Translations under genes and position numbers: made by a program
The notes under the pieces: generated by a model
Seen by the model: only the letters and a program-made list of their open reading frames with translations
Databases searched by the model: none
Told to the model about the DNA's origin: nothing
Shown: positions 1 through 5,919 of the stretch, one piece after another
Layout of the letters: every line of letters starts with the position of its first letter
Position numbering within the stretch: the stretch's first letter is position 1
Origin: Chthoniobacterales bacterium
GTDB taxonomy: Bacteria > Verrucomicrobiota > Verrucomicrobiia > Chthoniobacterales > UBA10450
Direction: 5' to 3'
Assembly: GCA_013694945.1 (NCBI GenBank)
Contig: JACDBM010000210.1
Location: 1 to 7,231 of the forward strand
Length of the DNA: 7,231 nucleotides

Positions 1-789
1 TTGAGCCGAGGGCATGTCGACCAGTTCACCTTCTGCAAGGAGGCGGCGATATTTCTCCTCGCCCAAAGCCCATGGTGCGGTTGCCTTCGGAAGCTTCTCC
101 TTTTCGAGCCAATTCGCATACTCGAGCAGCGCAAGCGAAGCCTTCCGGTTCGACATCGCGAAGGCGCCCAGCAGTTTCTCGTCCTTCAACTCTTTCAGCG
201 CTTCGACGAGATCCTTCTTCAGAAAATCCGCAGCGCCGCGCGCGATCTGAATCGCGAGCTCGACATACGGCTGCGGCAGGACCGGCGCGAGATTGGTTTT
301 CGCCGCGATGATGACGTTTGGCAGCTGGTTTTCGACCGCGATGATGCTGCGGACGCGATCTTCCAGCGGGGCGAAGTTCCGCTTGATGTAGACGTTCACG
401 TCCAGGGCCTGCGCGTAGGTCATGGGATTGTTTTCGAAAGTCCCAAACTCCTGAATGTCGAAAATGTCTCTGCGGATGGCGCTTTGCAGAATGCGAAGAT
501 CGACGGCGGCCCGCGCGCCGAGCTTCGCCAGATCAATCTTCTTCAGCCGCTCATCGAAACGCTTCAGCCGGGACAGTTCAGCGTCGATAGACAGGCGGGT
601 AAAATCACTGATCCGGCCGTCGTATTCATGGAACCCGAGGGACGTTGCCACGAGCGGATGAGCTGCAAGCCAGCCCCTGATGAACTCGTCAGCGATTTTG
701 TCCAGCTCCGCATCCGGCGCTTCAGCGGCGGCGAAGGAGTGCGTGAGCAGGGCAGCGCAGACGAAGAAGAGGAGGGGAATTCGTTTCAT
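1..789 (-). CDS. DUF885 family exported protein, N-terminal part (cut by left edge)
   Basis: Reading the minus strand from the ATG at 789-787 gives 263 residues with no stop before the window edge. Residues 1-22 form a Sec signal peptide: MKR, a hydrophobic stretch (IPLLFFVCAALL), then a small-residue AAA region, so the mature protein should be exported. The rest fits the N-terminal helical half of DUF885 proteins: 'HPLVATSLGFHEYDGR' (residues 44-59), 'ENNPMTYAQALD' (119-130), 'RNFAPLEDR' (137-145), 'QLPNVIIAAKTNL' (155-167), and 'ALGEEKYRRLL' (241-251), a landmark of the family. Full-length members are usually around 550-600 residues and many carry a metallopeptidase-like HExxxGH motif in the C-terminal half. 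That part is outside the window, so peptidase activity is expected from the family and not seen here. Its start is 110 bp from the divergent S41 protease gene. The substrate is unknown. An open frame on the other strand over this interval has no family resemblance. Confidence 0.9.
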   Translation of the reverse strand, partial: MKRIPLLFFVCAALLTHSFAAAEAPDAELDKIADEFIRGWLAAHPLVATSLGFHEYDGRISDFTRLSIDAELSRLKRFDERLKKIDLAKLGARAAVDLRILQSAIRRDIFDIQEFGTFENNPMTYAQALDVNVYIKRNFAPLEDRVRSIIAVENQLPNVIIAAKTNLAPVLPQPYVELAIQIARGAADFLKKDLVEALKELKDEKLLGAFAMSNRKASLALLEYANWLEKEKLPKATAPWALGEEKYRRLLAEGELVDMPSAQ

Positions 790-899
790 AGAGGCGGAGC
801 TCAGGCCGCCGGGCGGAGCTTACCGGAACCTTTGCGCGTTGCCAAAAATTTCGCGATGAGCGATGATCGCTGCCCGATCAAAACGAAAGCCGCCACTCG
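790..899. promoter_or_regulatory. Divergent intergenic region between DUF885 gene and S41 protease gene
   Basis: These 110 bp separate two divergent genes and must hold both promoters. Visible elements are a 9-bp direct repeat GGCGGAGCT at 793-801 and 812-820, and a perfect 13-bp palindrome AGCGAT-G-ATCGCT at 859-871, which could be an operator. TTGCCA at 839-844 is a possible -35 hexamer for the rightward gene, but the facing -10 is poor, so no promoter can be assigned firmly. Neither start codon has a strong Shine-Dalgarno sequence. Confidence 0.35.
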
Positions 900-2201
900 A
901 TGAAGCGCCGCCTCCTTCTCAGCACGTTTGCTTGTCTGCTGTTTGTGAATGTTTTCCTTGGCTTCCGGTTCTACTCCGTGCGCGCGGCTACTCCGGAAGA
1001 AGATACCGGGTATGCGCAGATTTCCGTCTTCGCGAAAGCGGTGCAGCTCATTCGGCAGGATTACGTCGATAGTAAGAAAACCAGCTACCACGACCTGATT
1101 TACGCCGCGATGAAAGGGATGCTGGCTTCGCTCGATCCCCACAGCCAGTTCATGGAACCTGATGATTTCAAGGACATGCAGGACGACACGCGGAGTCGCT
1201 TCAACGGCCTCGGCATTGAGGTCTCGGTAAAAAACGGGCTCCTGACAGTGATCACGCCGATGGAAGACACGCCGGCAGCGAAGGCGGGGATTCTTTCCGG
1301 CGACCAAATCTTGCGTATCAACGGGAACTCCACCGAGAGGATGGAGCTGCAGGATGCGGTGAACGTTTTGCGCGGCGTGCCCGGCCAGAAGGTGACGCTA
1401 ACCATGCTGCGGCCTTCCACGAAGGAGATTAAGGATTACGTCCTCGATCGGGTCGAGATCAAAGTCCAGAGCGTGAAGGGAGTCAGGCTGCTCGACCCGG
1501 AGCTCGGCGGGCCTTTCAAGATTGGTTACGTTCGGCTGATCCAGTTTAATGAGCCGACGGCTAACGAACTGGAGAAAGCTTTGGATGAGTTGCGGCAGCA
1601 GGGAATGCAGGCGCTCGTGCTCGACCTGCGGAACAATCCGGGCGGCCTCCTGAACAGCGCGGTCGATGTGTGCGGGCGATTTTTGCCTCCGAATACAACC
1701 GTAGTTTCGACGCAAGGACGCGCGGGCTCGCAGCAGAGTGAATATGCGACGTCGAGCAGCGGAAAGCAGCGGCCGCAATTCCCCATGACAGTTCTTGTGA
1801 ATGAAGGCAGCGCGAGCGGCTCGGAAATCGTGGCCGGCGCGCTCAAGGATTTGAAGCGGGCGATCATTGTCGGCGAAACGACTTTCGGAAAAGGCTCCGT
1901 GCAGAACGTAATCCAATTGCCGGACGGCTCCGCATTGCGTTTCACCACGGCAAAGTACTACACTCCGGGCAAACAGGTAATCCACGCGAACGGCGTCGCT
2001 CCGAATATCCGCGTGCCGCTGACGAGCGAGCAGGAACGGGCGCTCTTCACGGCAAGAAGCAGCGATAATCTCAAGCCGGAAGACGAGAAGGATCTCATCA
2101 AAACCAAGGATCCGCAGATGCTGCGTGCCATCGATGCGCTCAAAGGCGTCATGATTTACGCGCAGGAAATGTCGCCCAAAATCGAGGCGGTGAAAAAGTA
2201 G
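900..2201 (+). CDS. S41 family C-terminal processing peptidase (CtpA/Prc type) with PDZ domain
   Basis: This serine protease of family S41 cleaves proteins from their C-terminal end in the periplasm or at the inner membrane. Its 433 residues are in order: an N-terminal signal peptide or membrane anchor (MKRRLLLSTFACLLFVNVFLG, cleavage plausible after VRA near residue 29); a helical cap ('LIRQDYVD', 'LDPHSQFM', about 45-95); a PDZ domain (about 98-175) with the peptide-binding loop FNGLGIEV at 101-108; and the protease core. The Ser/Lys dyad is readable. By alignment with E. coli Tsp (S430, K455), the nucleophile is S306 in NEGSASGSEI and the general base is K331 in TFGKGSVQ, with Q335 also present, so the spacing is exact and the enzyme should be active. 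The common SASASE motif reads SASGSE here, a mild change. 'LRNNPGG' (243-249) is the usual strand before the active site. The ATG at 900 puts the signal peptide at the very N-terminus. Length is normal for CtpA-type enzymes. It is probably monocistronic, since 203 bp separate it from tsaD. Confidence 0.95.
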   Translation: MKRRLLLSTFACLLFVNVFLGFRFYSVRAATPEEDTGYAQISVFAKAVQLIRQDYVDSKKTSYHDLIYAAMKGMLASLDPHSQFMEPDDFKDMQDDTRSRFNGLGIEVSVKNGLLTVITPMEDTPAAKAGILSGDQILRINGNSTERMELQDAVNVLRGVPGQKVTLTMLRPSTKEIKDYVLDRVEIKVQSVKGVRLLDPELGGPFKIGYVRLIQFNEPTANELEKALDELRQQGMQALVLDLRNNPGGLLNSAVDVCGRFLPPNTTVVSTQGRAGSQQSEYATSSSGKQRPQFPMTVLVNEGSASGSEIVAGALKDLKRAIIVGETTFGKGSVQNVIQLPDGSALRFTTAKYYTPGKQVIHANGVAPNIRVPLTSEQERALFTARSSDNLKPEDEKDLIKTKDPQMLRAIDALKGVMIYAQEMSPKIEAVKK

Positions 2202-2404
2202 CGCGACGTTTGGCCGCAAGGGTAAAAACCTTGTCATTCTGAACTGCGCGAACCGGCGAAGGATCTTCCCCGGGGAGCTACGGGAGGGCGACATGTTGGG
2301 ACGTTACTGACGCTTGGCTTCATTCCGCACCGGTGGTTTAGGCAACCGTGGAGGTCCTTCGTCGTCTACGCGGCAGGAGGACATGTTGTAATGTGCTGCT
2401 CGGA
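2202..2404. other. Intergenic region with no gene, holding a palindromic element
   Basis: No coding sequence is supported in these 203 bp. Most of the interval is taken by the imperfect inverted repeat listed separately (2232-2383). A 9-bp direct repeat GACATGTTG occurs at 2290-2298 and 2380-2388. The tsaD promoter must lie here or upstream, but I cannot identify a convincing -35/-10 pair. The tsaD reading frame stays open to a GTG at 2348, but that stretch lies in the repeat arm and is not part of the family protein. Confidence 0.6.
2232..2383. repeat. Degenerate imperfect inverted repeat (REP/MITE-like dispersed element)
   Basis: The left arm starts TGTCATTCTG (2232-2241) and ends CGAAGGATCTTCC (2257-2269). 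The right arm starts GGAGGTCCTTCG (2350-2361) and ends CAGGAGGACA (2374-2383). The outer ends pair at 8 of 10 positions. The inner parts share CGAAGGA/TCCTTCG exactly, with one mismatch and one indel beyond it. The arms enclose about 80 bp of less ordered sequence. Sequences of the type 'TGTCATTCTGA...CGAAGGATC' are, from memory, widespread intergenic palindromes in soil bacteria, notably Verrucomicrobia and Acidobacteria. No transposase lies nearby, so if mobile it would be non-autonomous. A single copy in the window cannot prove it is dispersed. Confidence 0.6.
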
Positions 2405-3415
2405 ATGAGCACAATCCTCGCGTGGGAAACTTCCTGTGACGAAACAGCTGTTGCGATCATGCGCGGTGACGAATTACTCGCCAGCGAAGTTGCATCGCAA
2501 ACGGCCCTGCATGAGCGCTACGGCGGTGTCGTGCCAGAAGTTGCCTCGCGGAACCATCTCCTGCATGCACCGCGCTTGTTGAGATCTGCGCTCAAATCGG
2601 CCGGCATTTCGCTGGCAGATGTTGATTGCTTCGCCGCGACTCTTGGACCAGGACTGGCCACTTCGCTGATGATCGGCACCTCAATCGCGAAAGGGCTGGC
2701 GATTGCCTTGCGCAAACCGTACCTCGCGATCAATCATCTCGAAGGTCATCTGCTCTCACCGTTCTTTGGACTTGCAGGTGCGATCGAGTCAAACGTTTCG
2801 CTGCTTGTGAGTGGAGGGCACACACTCCTCGTGAAAGTCTCGGACGTGAATGCTTACCAAGTTCTTGGCCGAACCTTGGATGACGCGGCCGGAGAGGCTT
2901 TCGACAAAGTTGCCAAGATGCTGGGACTTACGTATCCGGGAGGGCCAGAGATCGAACGGCGCGCGCGCGTTGGCAATCCGCGCCGCTTTGAATTCCCGCG
3001 AAGCATGCTGGATTCAGGCGATCACAATTTCAGCTTCAGCGGGCTCAAGACAGCGGTCCGCTATCTGCTCGCGAAATTGTCCGAGGAAGAGCGCCGCCGG
3101 GAAGGCACGATCGGGGATGTGTGCGCCTCCTTTCAGCGCGTTGCGATCGACGTGCTGGTGCGAAAGACGATCACTGCGGCGAAAGCGTCACACGTTGAGC
3201 TGGTCACGTTGAGCGGCGGTGTCAGCTGCAACACCGAGTTAGGAACGCAGCTTTCCGCTGCCTGTGAACATGCGGGGCTGCGGTTCCGCGCCGCGCCGAA
3301 GTTTCTCGCCACTGATAATGCAGCCATGATCGCTTTCACCGCATCTTTGCGCTCCGAGCGGGGACTTGTGTCCGGCGTCACTGAAGAGATCAATCCGAAT
3401 CTCGCGCTGGTGTGA
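2405..3415 (+). CDS. tsaD: tRNA N6-adenosine threonylcarbamoyltransferase TsaD
   Basis: TsaD transfers the threonylcarbamoyl group from threonylcarbamoyl-AMP to A37 of ANN-decoding tRNAs, giving t6A. It works in the cytoplasm with TsaB and TsaE, and TsaC makes the intermediate. The protein is 336 residues, normal for the family, and has the ASKHA fold. Key signatures are the N-terminal ILAWETSCDET (4-14), GGVVPEVASRNH (40-51), the metal ligands H111 and H115 in NHLEGH, SGGHT (136-140), LGRTLDDAAGEAFDKVAK (154-171), LSGGVSCN (269-276), and the third metal ligand D304 in ATDNAAM. These match E. coli TsaD in order and nearly in number, so the enzyme should be active. I chose the ATG at 2405 because family proteins begin M-x-x-ILxxETSCDE. 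The frame can be extended 19 codons to a GTG at 2348, but that adds an Arg-rich tail from a repeat arm. No clear Shine-Dalgarno precedes 2405. TsaB/TsaE genes are not adjacent. Confidence 0.97.
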   Translation: MSTILAWETSCDETAVAIMRGDELLASEVASQTALHERYGGVVPEVASRNHLLHAPRLLRSALKSAGISLADVDCFAATLGPGLATSLMIGTSIAKGLAIALRKPYLAINHLEGHLLSPFFGLAGAIESNVSLLVSGGHTLLVKVSDVNAYQVLGRTLDDAAGEAFDKVAKMLGLTYPGGPEIERRARVGNPRRFEFPRSMLDSGDHNFSFSGLKTAVRYLLAKLSEEERRREGTIGDVCASFQRVAIDVLVRKTITAAKASHVELVTLSGGVSCNTELGTQLSAACEHAGLRFRAAPKFLATDNAAMIAFTASLRSERGLVSGVTEEINPNLALV

Positions 3416-3456
3416 TTGCTCCGGAGAACAGACAGCACGCGAACGCGCGTTCTCAC
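3416..3456. terminator. Possible bidirectional terminator between convergent tsaD and ispA
   Basis: The 41 bp between the two convergent stop codons contain a perfect 12-bp palindrome GAACGCGCGTTC (3441-3452). An alternative stem pairs GAGAAC (3424-3429) with GTTCTC (3449-3454). Either could fold in transcripts from both strands, which suits a shared terminator. No T-run follows on either strand, so a classical intrinsic terminator is not demonstrated. Confidence 0.3.
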
Positions 3457-4338
3457 TCAATACTCCCGCTGAAGCAGATAACCTGCGAGAGCGTGCAGCT
3501 TCTCTGCGCCTGCTCCAAGCGGCTCCAGCGCGCGATGGGCCTTGTTCGTTAGGCGCAGCGCTTCCGCGCGTGATTTCTCGAGGCCCATGACGGCGGGATA
3601 CGTCGCCTTCTTCGCCGCCGCATCCTTTCCCGCGCTCTTGCCCAGCTGCTCGGACGTCTGCGTGATGTCGAGGATATCGTCGATGACTTGAAACGCGAGG
3701 CCGAGCGACTCTCCGAATTCTGTCATCGCATCCAGCCGCTGCGCGCTCGCGTTCGCGCTCATTGCCCCCAGACGGATAGAGGTCGTCAGCAGCGCGGCAG
3801 TTTTGTTTTCGTGAATGTAGCGGAGTTCGGCGCGGCTAATTGCCTGGCCTTCGGCTTCCAAATCGGCGACCTGGCCGGCAATCAGCCTGCGGCTTCCAGC
3901 GCCACTGGCGATCTCGCGCATGAAATGGCGCAAGCTATAGCGTGGCGCTGGTGGAGCCGAAGTTGCGATTTCGAATGCGATCGTTAGGAGTGCGTCGCCC
4001 GCGAGCACCGCGATGCCTTCACCAAAAGCTTTGTGGCAAGTCGGACGGCCGCGACGGAAGTCATCGTTATCCATGCTCGGCAGATCATCGTGAATGAGCG
4101 AGTAAGTGTGGATACATTCAACGGCGCACGCCAAAGAGATCGCAGCTTGCACGCTGCCGCCGCAGGCTTCCGCGGTCGCGAGGCAGATGATAGGGCGGAG
4201 CCGCTTGCCGCCCGCAAAAAGGCTGTAGTGCATGGCTCGATGGATCGTCGCCGGCCTGGCGTTCTCCTTCGGCAGGAATCGGTGCAGTGCGCGATCGATT
4301 TCCTTCTGCCGCGCGGCGAGGTAAGCTTTCAGTTCCAT
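3457..4338 (-). CDS. ispA: Polyprenyl synthetase, farnesyl diphosphate synthase type
   Basis: This is a cytoplasmic trans-prenyltransferase that condenses isopentenyl diphosphate with allylic diphosphates, most likely giving C15 farnesyl diphosphate for quinone, undecaprenyl and terpenoid synthesis. The 293 residues match IspA in length and order: GGKRLRP (43-49) for diphosphate binding, the first Asp-rich motif DDLPSMD (D84, D85, D90), GQVADLE (155-161), KTAALL (179-184), FQVIDDILD with the second Asp-rich motif D220, D221, D224, and the KxxxK-like stretch near GKDAAAKKATYP (237-248). The two extra residues inside the first motif (DDxxxxD) are typical of bacterial FPP synthases. Tyr79, five residues before the first Asp, is the bulky residue that limits chain length in such enzymes, so C15 is preferred over longer products. 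The ATG at 4338-4336 gives the usual N-terminus. It stands alone: no dxs or xseB is next to it. It is convergent with tsaD and divergent from the small gene at 4416. A geranyl or geranylgeranyl product cannot be excluded from sequence. Confidence 0.94.
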   Translation of the reverse strand: MELKAYLAARQKEIDRALHRFLPKENARPATIHRAMHYSLFAGGKRLRPIICLATAEACGGSVQAAISLACAVECIHTYSLIHDDLPSMDNDDFRRGRPTCHKAFGEGIAVLAGDALLTIAFEIATSAPPAPRYSLRHFMREIASGAGSRRLIAGQVADLEAEGQAISRAELRYIHENKTAALLTTSIRLGAMSANASAQRLDAMTEFGESLGLAFQVIDDILDITQTSEQLGKSAGKDAAAKKATYPAVMGLEKSRAEALRLTNKAHRALEPLGAGAEKLHALAGYLLQREY

Positions 4339-4415
4339 CGCAGCGGGACTCTGGAAACTCCGATTCGAGATAGCAATTTAAAAACCCAAGCCTCACGGAA
4401 GAGAGGAACGCCGCC
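4339..4415. promoter_or_regulatory. Divergent promoter region between ispA and the small gene
   Basis: These 77 bp separate two divergent starts. The only AT-rich tract, at 4372-4386 (AGCAATTTAAAAACC), stands out from the GC-rich surroundings and is the likeliest promoter core, possibly shared. No good -35/-10 pair can be named. GAGAGG at 4401-4406, nine bases before the ATG at 4416, is a good Shine-Dalgarno for the rightward gene. Confidence 0.35.
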
Positions 4416-4811
4416 ATGAAACCTGAACCGCTTTCGCTCGAAAAGGAATTGGCAGCGCTCGAGTCCGGAGCGCTCGAGCCGGCAACCTTTCCGCATCGAG
4501 AACACGTGCGGCTCGCTTATCTGATGCTTGGACAACATCCATTTAGCGAAGCGCTCGCGCGCTTTTCCCGCGGGCTGAAGTTGCTGACTGCGAAAGCCGG
4601 GAAGCCGGAAATTTACCACGAGACCCTGACCGTAGCATTCCTTGCGCTCATCGGGGAACGTCGCGCCCGCGCAGAGCAGGCAAGCTGGGAAGAGTTCATT
4701 GCAGAGAATCCTGATCTCCTGGACAAACGCTGCCTTGAGCGCTGGTATCACGCCGCGGAGCTCGCCTCCGATATTGCCCGACAGACTTTTGTCCTGCCGC
4801 GACGTCGGTGA
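4416..4811 (+). CDS. Uncharacterised small protein with HREH and YHET motifs
   Basis: This 131-residue protein has no signal peptide and no membrane segment, so it is probably cytoplasmic. I do not recognise a named family. It looks mostly helical. Three blocks look like conserved motifs: FPHREHVRLAYLML (25-38), YHETLTVAFLALI (67-79), and a C-terminal block around LERWYHAAELASDIAR (107-122) ending in FVLPRRR. I recall hypothetical proteins with the same 'FxHxxHxxLA ... YHxTxT ... FxLP' layout, so the gene is likely real and conserved. H27, H30, H68 and E69 could form a metal or catalytic site, but that is speculation. The ATG at 4416 is supported by GAGAGG nine bases upstream. The codons for residues 13-22 contain a 10-bp direct repeat, AGCGCTCGAG at 4454-4463 and 4469-4478, giving ALESGALE. 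It is divergent from ispA and convergent with the transporter gene. No function can be inferred from context. Confidence 0.82.
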   Translation: MKPEPLSLEKELAALESGALEPATFPHREHVRLAYLMLGQHPFSEALARFSRGLKLLTAKAGKPEIYHETLTVAFLALIGERRARAEQASWEEFIAENPDLLDKRCLERWYHAAELASDIARQTFVLPRRR

Positions 4812-4864
4812 GTTGGTCGCGTAGAATGTGAAGATTCAGCTGGACTTCAATCCCCGCGCGAGAC

Positions 4865-5848
4865 TCAAAGTGATTCGGCAGCTTCAGCGATGCGGATAGG
4901 TTTGACGCGCATCGCCAGAAAAGCCCCAAGCAGGAGTATGCCGGCACTCCATAGTTGAAGGAGAGTAAGGCGCTCGCCGAAAAGCCACGCCGAGAGAGCG
5001 AGCGCAAACAACGGGCATAGGAGCTGTAGGGTTTGCGAAAGCGCGACGCCGAGTTCGCGGATCGCTACATAATAGAGAACGTGGGCCACGCTGATGCAGG
5101 TGACCGCGGAGACGACGAGGATGAGATTGACGTGCGAGCTGACCTGAAACGGAGTCGCGATTTTCCCAAACACGAGAGTGAGCGGCAGGAGCAGCATCGA
5201 CGTGAGAAAGCTGATTACACCAAAGCTGCGCACGGAGCCGAGCGCGGCGGAGGGACGTTTCACAAGGACGCCGTAAAGCGCCCAGCACAATGCCGAGACA
5301 AAGGCGATAGCAACACCGTACAGCGGAACGTGGCCAGCTTCCCAGCCGGGTTGAAACCACAACACGCCGACTGCGCCCAGCATTCCCAGCACGGTGCCGA
5401 GTTGAAATTGCCACTGCCTGATTACCCAGCGTTCTTCCGGGAAGAAGACAAGGGCGCCGACAGCCGTCATGATTACGGTCGACCGCATAAAGATCGCGTA
5501 AACACCCGGCCCCATGTAGAACAACGCCATCACCTGCGTGATCTGGTGAACGACGTTTGGAAGGGCGACGAGGAAGCAGGCGAGAAGGAGAGAGAGATCG
5601 AGCCGAGCGGCCTTGCGTTCGAACGGGTAGAATGCGAACGGCAGGACGGCGAGGCAGGCGATGGAGTAGCGGTAAAAGTTCTGCGCGTACGGATCATAGA
5701 ATCGATTCAGGTAAAACATGAAGAGCGACGGGGTAGACCAGATGAGGACCGTCCCGAAGATCGCGGCATAGCCTTTCGAGAATTCCTGGCGTCTCTGCTG
5801 GACAGGATCAGCTTGCGAGGCAGACGGCGCAGTGGGCATAGCGTTCAT
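4865..5848 (-). CDS. EamA/DMT superfamily inner-membrane transporter
   Basis: This is a hydrophobic protein of 327 residues with about ten membrane helices (roughly 26-46, 57-76, 84-101, 104-121, 124-137, 148-165, 175-195, 207-228, 240-261, 270-313 as a final pair), the two-times-five-helix plan of EamA permeases. Typical features are 'FGTVLIWSTPSLF' in helix 1, the RSTVIMTAVGALVFFPEER stretch closing the first half (122-140), and 'ALSAWLFGERLTLLQLWSAG' near the end, where the FGER-type motif marks the end of the second EamA repeat. Substrates in this superfamily range from amino acids to nucleotide precursors and drugs; nothing here picks one. The first 25 residues are a polar, cytoplasmic tail. 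I chose the ATG at 5848-5846 (MNAMPTAPS). The frame stays open to a TTG at 5926, but that would overlap the start of the divergent TPR gene. The ATG at 5839 is an alternative. No clear Shine-Dalgarno is visible for any of them. Confidence 0.88.
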   Translation of the reverse strand: MNAMPTAPSASQADPVQQRRQEFSKGYAAIFGTVLIWSTPSLFMFYLNRFYDPYAQNFYRYSIACLAVLPFAFYPFERKAARLDLSLLLACFLVALPNVVHQITQVMALFYMGPGVYAIFMRSTVIMTAVGALVFFPEERWVIRQWQFQLGTVLGMLGAVGVLWFQPGWEAGHVPLYGVAIAFVSALCWALYGVLVKRPSAALGSVRSFGVISFLTSMLLLPLTLVFGKIATPFQVSSHVNLILVVSAVTCISVAHVLYYVAIRELGVALSQTLQLLCPLFALALSAWLFGERLTLLQLWSAGILLLGAFLAMRVKPIRIAEAAESL

Positions 5849-5919
5849 AGAGCAGTTTAATTTTCTGGCCTGCAATCGATTCCTCGCGCAGAAACGAAGG
5901 ACAGGAGGAAACTGTACAT
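5849..5919. promoter_or_regulatory. Divergent region between transporter and TPR genes, with strong ribosome binding site
   Basis: These 71 bp separate two divergent starts. AGGAGGA at 5903-5909 is a near-perfect Shine-Dalgarno, about 11 bases before the ATG at 5920, and it fixes the start of the rightward TPR gene. It is the strongest ribosome binding site in the window. Promoter hexamers cannot be assigned with confidence; TTTAATTTT near 5855-5863 is the only AT-rich patch. Confidence 0.55.

Noticed and set aside
1..903. 300-residue open frame on the plus strand at the left edge
   Set aside because: It lies opposite the DUF885 gene, its translation is rich in Arg, Gln and Asp with no recognisable domain or signal, and it overlaps the start of the S41 protease. 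The minus-strand reading gives a signal peptide and family motifs.
1398..2294. 298-residue open frame on the minus strand across the S41 protease gene
   Set aside because: It is antisense to a gene with a complete active site, and its Arg/Leu/His-rich product shows no family features. It is a codon-bias shadow.
4329..4751. 140-residue minus-strand frame across the small gene at 4416
   Set aside because: It overlaps the ispA start and has no sensible N-terminus or motif. The plus-strand frame has a ribosome binding site and motif-like blocks.
4812..4864. Possible terminator hairpin TGAAG...CTTCA (4829-4849) between the convergent small gene and transporter gene
   Set aside because: The stem is only five base pairs with an 11-base loop, and no T-run follows on either strand. 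It is not distinguishable from chance.
5033..5860. 275-residue open frame on the plus strand across the transporter gene
   Set aside because: Its product is an improbable Arg/Asp/Glu/His-rich string with no domain, as expected when the complement encodes a hydrophobic membrane protein.
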